NCBI RefSeq assembly: GCF_009870125.1
Contig: NC_046683.1
Location: 3,596,001 to 3,660,000, forward strand
Origin: Drosophila pseudoobscura
Lineage: Eukaryota > Arthropoda > Insecta > Diptera > Drosophilidae
DNA length: 64,000 nt
Direction: 5' to 3'
The notes under the pieces were generated by a model. The model was given only the letters and a program-made list of their open reading frames with translations. It was not told the origin of the DNA and ran no database searches. How positions within the stretch are numbered: position 1 is the first letter of the stretch; each line of letters opens with the position of its first letter. Of this stretch, positions 51,101 through 60,191 are shown one piece after another. A program made the position numbers and the translations under genes.

Positions 51101-51856
51101 CCAAGCCGCATTTAAATGTGCATTAAGTTCATACAGAACAGGAATTCCCTTTAAATGTGTTCTAGAACCCCAGAAACACAGCACACACATGTATGTAACT
51201 GCACTGCACAGCATTCCATTGCATCAGACATCACGGAACGACACTGGAGGCAGATCGGCTGCGCTGCGATCCTCTTTTCGATTTTCCAACATCCACGCGC
51301 GCGCCTTATGTGCACATGCATACATACATATGCACATATATATGTATGTAAATCTCACGTACCTTGTCTTCTGGGTGCAAGATTCTGTCTTCAACTTAGT
51401 AATAACCACATCTTACGGCAGCCGTCAGCAATCCACTCACAAACATCTACATCTCACTTTCAAGAAACATCCACGCAGCGCCAGTTGTTTATAAATATTG
51501 TAGAATACATGTGCGAATGGCTACGATTGCGCTGTTACATTTCGGTGTTATTGATTAGGACCAGTGTTGCCAGTTGGTTGGAGACCATGGTATATCTATA
51601 AAAGGTACGGCCTTCCACTCATCAATGCGCCCGAAATGTGCGCACATTGCTCTCAAAAAATCGTAAACATCGGTGTCCGCAACCATCGAAGTTTCTCCGC
51701 TTTTGCAGATAGTCATACAGCTATTAAGGTTTCGCGGCTCAGAATTTTAATCCAAAGTTGTCCAATTAAGAGTGTGCCCATACCTCAAACTATCGATGCA
51801 TATTGTGATCGATATGTAAGATGGCGATGTTGATTTCTGTTTATTTATTCACCCAG

Positions 51857-52022
51857 AAGACATGCAGGAAAACAATAAGTACGCCAACGGGAATGGCAGT
51901 AATATTGAGGGCATTATGGGACCAATTACTTCCATGGAAAAACCTATGCTTAAGTCGGACTTGGCAAAAGCCATGAGGCAACTGGGCATGCGCGGCATAC
52001 GGCCTCTGCGCAGCTACACGTG
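51857..52022 (+). CDS. possible small terminal exon, unknown protein
   Basis: A plausible 3' splice site (pyrimidine-rich stretch ending in CACCCAG) is followed by an in-frame stretch of about 54 codons. It has gene-like third positions and holds the segment Lys-Ser-Asp-Leu-Ala-Lys-Ala-Met-Arg-Gln-Leu-Gly-Met-Arg-Gly. It ends at TGA at 52021-52023. The same frame stays open after that TGA for another 95 codons, beginning Ala-His-Leu-Arg-Lys-Ser-Glu-Gly. A GTGAGC donor-like site overlaps the stop. So this could be a terminal exon, an exon spliced over the stop, a readthrough gene or a decayed gene. I do not recognise the protein. The antisense strand has a 62-codon ATG frame with a hydrophobic C-terminal helix, which is an alternative. 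Confidence 0.25.
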
Positions 52023-53377
52023 AGCGCATCTTCGCAAGAGCGAGGGTGCCGGCGCTTTCATTGTGAATCCCCCAAGCAGCGGACGCTCGTTGGAGTATGT
52101 ATTCGATATTCGATATGGAACAGGGACGGGACCCCTTTTCCTGGCTCTAATGCCAGAGGCAAAGCGAATGCAAGGAGTCGCAAGCTTTTTCCACGTATTT
52201 ATACCAAAAAATACCGTCGAGGGTGACCAAACGGGTAATGTATGTACATGTGATGGCAGTCGGCTCGAAATTTATTCTATCTTCCCAAAGAAACAGAAGC
52301 AGGTATGATGTTGATGTTGATCCGCATTCAACATACCGTCGACGGACTACCCAACGCCTATTCACGTGTGATTCTTCAGCGAGCCCTGGAAGCACTGTAG
52401 AAAAGATCTGGCAATTTCTTCAAAATATGCAAGAATGTATAAACATCAAGTACTCGTACCTACGTAAGAGAATATTCTTAAAAGTTCCACTAGTACTGTT
52501 CAATAAATCTGTGCATATATTCCCAAGGTTTCCACGAATAAGAATATACGAAGAAATAAAGGCCAATTAAAATGATTCACATACGTAGAACTTTGAAAAC
52601 TATGCAACCTGCGATACCGAACTAAGGGTAATCCAATACCCAGAGTTAGGTGTTGATGCCACAGCATGAGACTACCTGCTACACCTTCACTGGCAACAAG
52701 AGTCCATGCGAAGAGAGAGAGGAAATAGAAGCAAAAAGTTTTGACAGGCGGCATGGCACGACTCCTCGCCCTGATGGGTCCCCTCCCCACTTGGCCGTGC
52801 TACACGTTTCAGCCTTTATGTTAACACGTTCTCTGTGTCGATGTCCTCTCTCTTTGCTCCTGCTCCTTTGAGGATTGGAGAACGGCAACGGGTTGAGGAA
52901 ATCCCATATCAGAGATCAATTCCATTCGAGACGAAGAGTGCGTAATTATAGACTTGTAGTGGGGCCCCGCAATGGTATGGTTATACACGTATCCATTGAA
53001 TTTTCCAATTCAATAGGCCCTGGCGGTGGACAGATATTTTTACGAGACAGTTCCTGAGAGTGGACGGGCTCTAAATGACTTGAGTGTTTGTCCATTGGCC
53101 AGGCAATGTCTTCCACAGCGCCCATTCAGGGTCCAATTTAGCCTTTATGTGTCCTCATCGTTGTCGTTGCCCCGCCCTAGGGATGTTTCTCCTTTTTGGA
53201 GCACGCACACGTAGACGACCGGACGAGCGGACGAGTGGACGGGTGGACATTGCACACACACAAAGAGCTTCACATGGGAATGGGAATTTGAAATCCTTGC
53301 GCCGACTTTACTGATTTTCCCTCAATGAAAATGCCAACATGTGAGAGCATACAGAAGGAATACAGGAACACAGGAAT

Positions 53378-53403
53378 ACGGCATACGGCATACGGCATAC
53401 GGC
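53378..53403. repeat. 7-base tandem repeat (ATACGGC)
   Basis: Three to four consecutive copies of ATACGGC, nearly perfect, in non-coding DNA. Confidence 0.85.
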
Positions 53404-54004
53404 TATCCGGGCAGGCCAAAGAGTGCGGTGGGGTGGGGTGAATATGTTGTACGGAGCAGATACAAATGCATCGTAAACATGTCGCCGCGCTATATTGGGA
53501 CGTCAAGCAGCCAGAGCATCGCCAGCCGTTGCCATTGTTTGTTTCCTTGCCCCCTTGCCACTGATTGCCGTTGCAGCTTAAAGTCAAGAGTTTGCCAGTT
53601 GGCTTCTACGGTTCGCCTGAAATTGAACTGAGCAGCAGCAGGTTTCCCTTAGCATGCAATAATGTGGATAGTTCTGGCAACGTGAATTCGGGCATTATTG
53701 GAACGCAAAAATCACTTAAAACTCCCGCCTCCGATCCGATCGGATCTGATTTGATCTGTGCCACTTTGACTGTGCCGCGTGGCGTGTGGCATGGCCTGTC
53801 TGAATGCCTGCCAAAACATGAAAACATAAAAGACAGCAATTTATGGCACATTTGCAGCCTCAGTTGTATCCGCTCTGTCCGTCCGTTCCTTCTGCGTCCT
53901 GCTTTCAGGAGGATGTTGTTGTTGCGAGCGAGTCTGCTGCGGCCGTAAAAAAGTGATGCCCCAGAAAAAGGGGCAATAAAGCTGGCAAGCGGAATCAATA
54001 ATGC

Positions 54005-54026
54005 GAGCCGAGCCGAGCCGAGCCCA
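54005..54026. repeat. 5-base tandem repeat (GAGCC)
   Basis: Four tandem GAGCC units followed by a degenerate CAGCC unit. Non-coding. Confidence 0.85.
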
Positions 54027-54239
54027 GCCGCCTTGCCAAATGTGAGCCATAAACTGGCTTCAATTTGTGCGCCAAGGTGCCAAGCCCAGCCACGCCCAGC
54101 CCAGCCCATGCCCCAACAGATTTCAACCCCACTCTAGTGGGCCACCAACTGCGGCAGCAGCTGAGCCACAATCTTCATCCCAAGCAATACCCGCAAAAAA
54201 TTTGCGGCTCTCCGATAATTTGCACAAGTTCAAAGATAT

Positions 54240-54593
54240 TCAATTTGAAAGTTTGGGCTGCACCATCTCGAGGAAAACAGCGTACTGCCCAGAGTCGCAC
54301 AGCCTCTCCGGTGCTGAACCCCCGCAGCATGCGGAGGCCGCGCACTTCAGATCGCTGTCGATGATCTCCAGAGAGACTGCCACGGGCCGAGAGGTGGCAG
54401 GGCACAGCAGCCAGACCATCCCGGAAGACGTCCTCTCTCTCATTCGGACTGGGCCATCGGACGGGTTCTGCATCCCGTCACCAGCACGGGCACATGGAGG
54501 CTCAGCTCGTGGACACTGAACGTCAGGTCTCGCCAGGCACAGGTCCCGGCCTAGGGGCACGATTACCCTGGGCTCCCCCGTCCATGTGGGCAC
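54240..54593 (-). CDS. cysteine-rich open frame, possible exon of an unknown gene
   Basis: The minus strand is open for about 117 codons and ends at TGA. The frame has no ATG at its 5' end, so it would have to be an internal or 3' exon. A candidate acceptor (CCCCTAG) lies near 54553. It encodes at least eight cysteines, spaced like a disulphide-bonded extracellular domain. Near the end is a segment with alternating hydrophobic residues (VSLEIIDSDL, then CDSGQYAVFLEMV) that reads like beta strands, loosely reminiscent of a CUB domain. I cannot name a family. The plus strand is also open over much of this interval (from 54067), so coding status is uncertain. Confidence 0.28.
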   Translation of the reverse strand: MPTWTGEPRVIVPLGRDLCLARPDVQCPRAEPPCARAGDGMQNPSDGPVRMRERTSSGMVWLLCPATSRPVAVSLEIIDSDLKCAASACCGGSAPERLCDSGQYAVFLEMVQPKLSN

Positions 54594-54634
54594 TCATTAT
54601 GTGGTTGAGCAAGTGGGAGAGGGTTTCCTAGTTG

Positions 54635-54742
54635 CTAGTTGCACGCGTCGATCGGGAAGAGTTGCTCCTCCTCATCCACCTTGTCTTGGCCGTGGTCTTG
54701 CGTCTCTGCGGGAGTGCCCGAGAAGTGACGAAAAGACGACAT
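54635..54742 (-). CDS. 35-codon small ORF
   Basis: An ATG-initiated 35-codon frame ends at TAG. It is hydrophilic and acidic in the second half (Asp-Glu-Glu-Glu run, then Gln-Leu-Phe-Pro-Ile-Asp-Ala-Cys-Asn). It starts about 80 bases after the stop of the 85-residue gene on the same strand, so it could be a second cistron on that mRNA or a first exon leading to the cysteine-rich frame. No splice site gives a clean join. Third positions look coding-like, but the length is too short to be decisive. Confidence 0.2.
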   Translation of the reverse strand: MSSFRHFSGTPAETQDHGQDKVDEEEQLFPIDACN

Positions 54743-54823
54743 TGTGGTTCCTATGGTTTAACTATTTTTATTTTTGTACTCTATTCGTAAACCAAAGTAA
54801 TGTAAATGCAGATATGTGATTAT

Positions 54824-55081
54824 TTATTCTTCGAATTCTATTTGGTAAGCCAGTTCGGCCATTTCGTCGAGTGGGTCAATGGCATCGCAGTCCTTCTCCT
54901 CGAAAGAGACGTCTCCTTGGGCGCGTGCATTGCGCACTGCTTCCACGCACTTTTCAATATCCGCAATGAGAAAATTTTTGATTTGACGCTCGCGTTCCAC
55001 CTTGGCGATAATGTTCCAAATGTAAGCGGTGGCCAGGCCTCCCACAATAGGGGCCATCAGGAGCACTACTTTCGGCAACAT
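54824..55081 (-). CDS. small single-pass membrane protein, unknown function
   Basis: An 85-codon ATG frame on the minus strand. Residues 4-24 form one hydrophobic helix (Val-Val-Leu-Leu-Met-Ala-Pro through Tyr-Ile-Trp). A basic patch follows (KVERERQIKNF), and the C-terminal half is acidic. This is the layout of small mitochondrial inner-membrane or ER proteins with the N terminus in the bilayer. Codon use is gene-like. A 75-base intron in the 5'UTR (55158-55084, donor CAG|GTGATT, acceptor CTTTAG) ends two bases before the ATG. The stop is followed closely by AATAAATAAT. An ATCGAT cluster lies 110-170 bases upstream of the splice donor, consistent with a broadly expressed promoter. I do not recognise the family. 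Confidence 0.65.
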   Translation of the reverse strand: MLPKVVLLMAPIVGGLATAYIWNIIAKVERERQIKNFLIADIEKCVEAVRNARAQGDVSFEEKDCDAIDPLDEMAELAYQIEFEE

Positions 55082-55270
55082 TTCTAAAGGAGAACATACG
55101 GATTAGCATAAATAATGTTTCTATTTACTTTATTTTATTTTGTAGCGTTGTAAATCACCTGATCTTTCGTTAAGTTTGGTTCAAGCGTGATTTGCACTCC
55201 AATTGTCAGCAAATTTTCTAATTTGTCACTGTTAGGGATGCGAGCGGCTGACCAGTGATGGGAGAAAAGC

Positions 55271-55326
55271 ATCGATGGTGCTATCGATGCATCGATGTTT
55301 TTTTTTCCATTTTTTTAAACATCGAT
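55271..55326. promoter_or_regulatory. ATCGAT (DRE-core) cluster upstream of the 85-aa gene
   Basis: ATCGAT occurs at 55271-55276, 55283-55288, 55291-55296 and 55321-55326; the second copy sits within TATCGATG. Clustering next to the first exon of the small membrane protein gene supports a DREF or BEAF-type promoter. The cluster also lies between that gene and the 3' end of the next minus-strand gene, so a boundary role is equally possible. Confidence 0.6.
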
Positions 55327-55467
55327 TGCCTGTTTTGGTTTTACGTCTGTTAATATTTAAATTTGGTACAATTAATGAACAATTTGTGTAAAAATATGAA
55401 CCTGCGGAAACTGCCCCAACCATTGGAGGAGTTTTCTATGCGGGGATTGCGCTGCAATAGTTAGCAT

Positions 55468-55473
55468 TTTATT
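55468..55473 (-). terminator. polyadenylation signal overlapping the stop codon
   Basis: On the minus strand the last codons read GTA GAA TAA AAT, so AATAAA overlaps the TAA stop of the probable small gene. No other AATAAA is seen in the next 150 bases. Confidence 0.45.
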
Positions 55474-55854
55474 CTACGGCTAGTACTTGGTTCAGGTGGT
55501 AGCAGGAGTAGCATTCCGATTGTCCGTCCGTGCGTATCGGGCGGACAACAACCGGAGCTAAGCGGAGCTCCGCCCCTGATGATGATGATGACGCGAGATG
55601 GCAGCGATGACCTGCCTCTTTATCAGTATCTCTTTCCCCTGCTCGTTGGGCACTCGCTTCTGATGGCGTATTAATGACCGGAATGTGGCATGTAGCTGAC
55701 AATTTCTCCTCCATACCCTTCTTCATCATTACATACTCTTGCAGGAGGTACATATTACGTCTTAGAAGAGATACAAAATCAAATATGACAATATGTACGC
55801 ACCTTCCGTAGAAAAGATTTCCCTAATAATATCAGTGTAATGCTGGGGCAGCAT
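55469..55854 (-). CDS. probable two-exon small protein, unknown family
   Basis: A spliced model on the minus strand gives a 106-residue protein. The first coding exon is 55854-55803 (MLPQHYTDIIREIFSTE), the intron is 55802-55738 (65 bases, donor GAAG|GTGCGT, acceptor CTGCAAG), and the second exon is 55737-55469. Joining at this acceptor continues directly as EYVMMKKGMEEKL, giving a coherent amphipathic N-terminal helix region. The C-terminal half is Ser-rich with an Asp-Lys-Glu segment and three closely spaced Cys/Tyr residues. The stop codon overlaps AATAAA, a compact arrangement. The frame of the first exon stays open upstream to an acceptor-like TTTATAG at 55874-55880, so there may be a 5' exon further upstream that I could not fix. 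The shorter frame starting at the ATG at 55753 would be the unspliced alternative. Confidence 0.42.
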
Positions 55855-56783
55855 CACCAAGGCTGTCACAAAACTATAAAAGAAACGTGTTAGATCGACT
55901 TGGAAAAAGTATCAAATGCTTCGGTTTGGTGTCCTGGCTTGCCAGTGTGGTGTGAGCGGGACAGAGAATCTAGTGGCCATGCTGTCGGAATGCATAATTG
56001 AAATACGAATCGGGTCTGGATCCCTTCGTCTGGAAGATAAGAAAACGACAGCGTCGCTCTGTGCCCGGGTGCATCTGAACAGCAAGAGAACAGACGATTG
56101 CTACGAGGGGTTGGAGGGGACACTGCCCAACAGGGAGAAAGTGATGGTGGTGTAACATGTAACACGGTCCAGCAGATGCTGGGTATCGCCAGAGTAGAGC
56201 ACGCTCTGTCTCTCGGCACTGCCATGGGTTACTATAGGGCATCCAAGAGAAGGGTCAAGGGTCTCGGGCAAGCATAGGATAGGGAAAGGGAAAGAAAAGT
56301 GAGAAGAACAAGGAGGACAGAACAACGTGGAACAGTTTTCATGGTCCAGGCGCGAGCAGCGAGCAGATTATAACAGTGCATACCCCAGAGTCATGTTCCC
56401 CTGAATCGATCAAAAGACTTACATATATTCTATTATCTTCTGATTGCATGAATTGGCGTAAATATCATCTAAAATTCATTGACCATATAAGCGGTGGCTG
56501 ATCGTTGAGAAGTCTTAAGCTTAAATGTATCTTTTCAATGCCAAATCCGGTTCCTTCACTCAGTTTCCACCCACACACACACACATATCACTCATACGCC
56601 GCGTATGCTTGTGGGCTGCTCCAACGATGGCGATCTTAGTGCCGATATGAGGCCGCAACAGCTGCCAGTTGTTGTGTGCTCTTATACGAGTATGGGTGTT
56701 TGCTCACTGATGTATATGTTTATATAATTCCCACTTACCGCTGCTGCCACACCGTACAGTTTATGCCCCGCTTCACTCCGCAC

Positions 56784-56814
56784 CACTCCACTCCACTCCA
56801 CTCCACTCTACTCC
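56784..56814. repeat. (CCACT)n tandem repeat
   Basis: Five to six consecutive CCACT pentamers, nearly perfect, in non-coding DNA. Confidence 0.85.
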
Positions 56815-59481
56815 TGTTCTCTACTGCTGCCCCTTCCTCTTTCTAGCTGTTGTTCCTCCAATGTTTGGCTTTTATTTGCTGTGTATGTGCTTAAGTCTTG
56901 GCACACATTGGCACACAGTGCGGTTCGGTTCGGTGGTGCGGTGGGTGGATGCCGTTGCCGTTGCCGTCGCTGTTGCCGTTGCCAAAACGGAGCAAACAAA
57001 ACCCGAAACGAGGCGAAATGAAAATTATGCTCTCTTTGGCATTAAGTTTATGAATAACGAGCACATGTAAGTCGGAGTCGGAGTCACAGTCCTCCAGTCC
57101 TTGCTTTTGGGGCAGTGTCATGGAGTGTGTGTGTGTTTGCTCTTCAGTGGAGCTTACAGGAATTTATTTTGTGTCATAACTACACACACACACACACACA
57201 CATTCCTGTCCTCTGTCGCATCCTGTCTGCCGATCAAAAGGTGTTAAATTCAGTTGTTCCTAAGCGCACAAAGAACCACAAAGACATGCACCAGCTAGCA
57301 CTGGGGAAGGGATAGGGAGCTCTCATCATTGCCAGATGTGTACCAACCTTTTGATACCCTATAACTCAAGTATTTGCTCGTGAATGGCCTTGAATACCCC
57401 ACTCTGTCCCATCTGTTTCGCTCTCTGGCCCATCTGGATTTCAAGCAATGGCCTTTCTGCCTCATCTACCCTTTGAGTACAGGATATACACATTTGAGTA
57501 GAATTTATGCATTACCTGGCGGAAAGAGCGAAAACTGTTTGCCTCATGTTTTTTGGGGCACCTGCATAAAGCGCGATCTTTAATCGACTTTCATCTATAC
57601 ATCTCTGGCATCTCTCGCATCTTGCCCCCTCTCGACTCTCTCCATCTCTCGATTCTCAGCCATTTCGACTCGCTCGCTCTCCATCTCGCAATTCTTTCTC
57701 TCTCTCCTCTTAATTTTGGAGCTGCAGCTGTCGTCTTGCAATTGTTTGACTCAATATTTCAGCTGCTTGACAGCTTTATTTTAAATAAATAAAGGCAACT
57801 TTTGTGCCAGAGCTGTGTATGTGTTCGTCTGCATGTGTGTGTGTATCGGGTGCCTCAAGTTACAAATAAAACGCCACCGAAATGAGCTTAAGAGCTTATG
57901 GAACGCTAAACAAACAGCGTAGCGCGCAAAGCCGCGACGCTGACGCAGCGGCAGTCAGCGACTGAGAAGGAGACGGAGGACGGAATACCACACACATACA
58001 CACACACACACACGCGCGCGTCACATGCATACATATATGTGCATATGTACATGTGTGTTAGGTCTTGGTCCTGGCCCTGGCTGGAGGATTCCAGCTCCTT
58101 GGCTGATTCCTCCTTTGACTAGTCGCTGGCTTGAAAGGGAATCGCTTTTGCCTTTTATGACTAAGTCAAATATGAAAGTAAGTTGCCAACAGCTCACTCT
58201 TCTGACTGACTGCCACGCCTCCTCCCTCTGACACCCTTTGACGCAGTCCCCCTCTCTCTCTCTCTCTCACTCTCTCTTGCAACCACCATCCTCCATCCAT
58301 CGAGCGATCCCCAAAGGGCAAGGAAGCAGGACAATTTGATTTATTGCCACTTAAAAGGCAACATTCAGTTTTCTTTTCTTTTTTCCTTTTGCAAAGCATG
58401 AGCCATGGACCATGGGTGCGGGTGGGGGTGGTGGTGTCGGTGTGTGAGTGGTGAGGGGGGAAAATAAATAACACGTTTACACATCCAAATGAAGCAGCCA
58501 CAGAATGGTGCAGGGGCCGCAGGGCTGTGAGGAGCTCTCCCAAAAGTTGTTGAGACTTACAATGGCGACGAGATTGTTAATAAGAATGCATATATTATGC
58601 CAACACCCAACATGTGTGCCCAAGCGGGGGCGAGGACCACCCCACCAACCACACCCTTTCTGTCCGCATAATTAATCGCCAGACGGGGCCGATGCTCACG
58701 GCGCCCCTCGAGCGTAAGGAGCGGAACTGAGCAGGGGCGCCGCGCCATTCAAATGAGCCGTGAATCGGAAAAGTTAGCCGGAAAAGCGTGCGCCAAACAA
58801 TCGATTGGCACTTGCTGTGAAAGTGCACAGCTTACCGATCGATTAGACGGGGCATTTTCCACTTTACCTCTCACTTTCGACCACAATGAAGCGGATCCTT
58901 TAGGAGAGAGACATTTTTGAGACATTTCCCATGAAGTGTCCCATGAAGTCTCCATTAAAACTATCTCTCTCATGCGTACGTACATATATATACATATTTA
59001 TATATATATTTAAATTTTCTGAAAATGCAATCTTTGGCTGCAGCATTAATTTTTCTTTAGTGGGCATAAAGCACATTCAGACGGGGTATGCTGCAATCCG
59101 CCTTAAATAATCATGCAATCTCGATGCAACGCCGATCAGCTCTCCATTCCATGGTTCATTGTAAGCTCTTTTCACTTTTGATTATTTATTCATCCTAGGC
59201 GGATTATATCCCAATAAAATTCATTCAATGCAAAACCATTTTCCATTTTCTCTCACAACGGGGGAAAACCGGGGGGAAGCGCGCACACATTTATGTACAA
59301 TATATATTTATAATTTGCCATAAATTATTTTTATATGTTTCGGCTTAAAACTAGACCAGGCCCCGGACCATACCGTAGCCGGACCATTCCCGTGCCAAGC
59401 AGGGCACATAATTTTCGTACGCTTTAAAAACGCATTAAACTGCAATGGCAGCAGTAGAGAGAAACAGAAACATGAACATAA

Positions 59482-59538
59482 ACACGGACATGGATACGGA
59501 CACGGACACGGACATGGACACGGACACGGACACGGCCA
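59482..59538. repeat. hexamer tandem repeat (GGACAC/GGACAT)
   Basis: About nine copies of a GGACAC-like hexamer with some GGACAT and GGATAC variants. It is open in several frames as Asp-Thr/Gly-His/Cys-Pro dipeptides, so frames over it are uninformative. Confidence 0.85.
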
Positions 59539-60170
59539 TGGCAACATTGACCGGAAGCCTGTGGGTGGAACCACCACCCACCACACACCCATCTTCCCCA
59601 TTCATCAGGCATGCTTGATTTCATTTAGAACAGAAACACAGACACCCACACCCTCACCCCCACCCACTCTGTGCACGGGTGGGTGGTGAAATTGGGGCAG
59701 AATTTATGACCGCTGACCAATTTTTAAATAGCCAAATGCGCACCTGGGTCACACCTGCGCATAATGCGGTTTTCCGGGCACATTATGCGAGGAATTCGCG
59801 GGGCTATTCATACTCTATTCCAACTTGGAGGAGAATCAAATGCAGGGATATGTCAGAAAACTACATATAAATCAAAGTTTGAATGCAATCACAGATTCGT
59901 GGAATGCTTAGAATGCTGTGAGCATCCATTGTCCAGGTTTCTATAAAATTTTATCGGATGATTTCCATGCAATAGGGTATCCATTGGTCGATCCGCTGCA
60001 TTGATACCCTCTCTCACATTTTCGGAAAATTCCTTAGCAGCTCAGTGCTCGGAACATTTTTAATTAAAAAACATAAACTTCATTGGTTCTGTGTTGGGGG
60101 ATTTGTTGTTTTTCGTGTTGATTTACTTCCTGACACGCCCATATACATAAATATATGTCCACCCCTGACG

Positions 60171-60191
60171 CCCCCCCCCCCCCCCCCCCCC
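60171..60191. repeat. poly-C run of 21
   Basis: An uninterrupted run of 21 C residues, the second such long run in the window (the other is at 24057). Confidence 0.9.

Larger units (their letters stand above)
45847..51840. other. non-coding region downstream of the Tfb4-like gene
   Basis: No AATAAA directly follows the Tfb4-like stop. The first 450 bases hold the GAACCTTT inverted repeats described separately. From 46.8 to 47.6 kb there is GC-richer DNA with GTG and GAG runs and a good splice-donor-like GTGAGT near 47334 on the plus strand. It could be a 5'UTR exon of an unseen gene, but no frame starting with ATG is convincing. The remaining sequence to 51.8 kb shows simple repeats (GA tracts near 47.4, 48.1 and 49.3 kb) and nothing else I can name. 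Confidence 0.45.
52310..54239. other. non-coding region
   Basis: I see no supported gene in this stretch. It contains short tandem repeats at 53378-53403 (ATACGGC units) and 54005-54026 (GAGCC units) and ordinary mixed-composition sequence. Confidence 0.5.

Noticed and set aside
55916..56155. 80-codon plus-strand ATG frame and overlapping minus-strand frames
   Set aside because: All three minus frames and one plus frame are partly coding-like, but no splice model connects them cleanly to the neighbouring minus-strand gene. The minus donor at 56422 gives the wrong phase.
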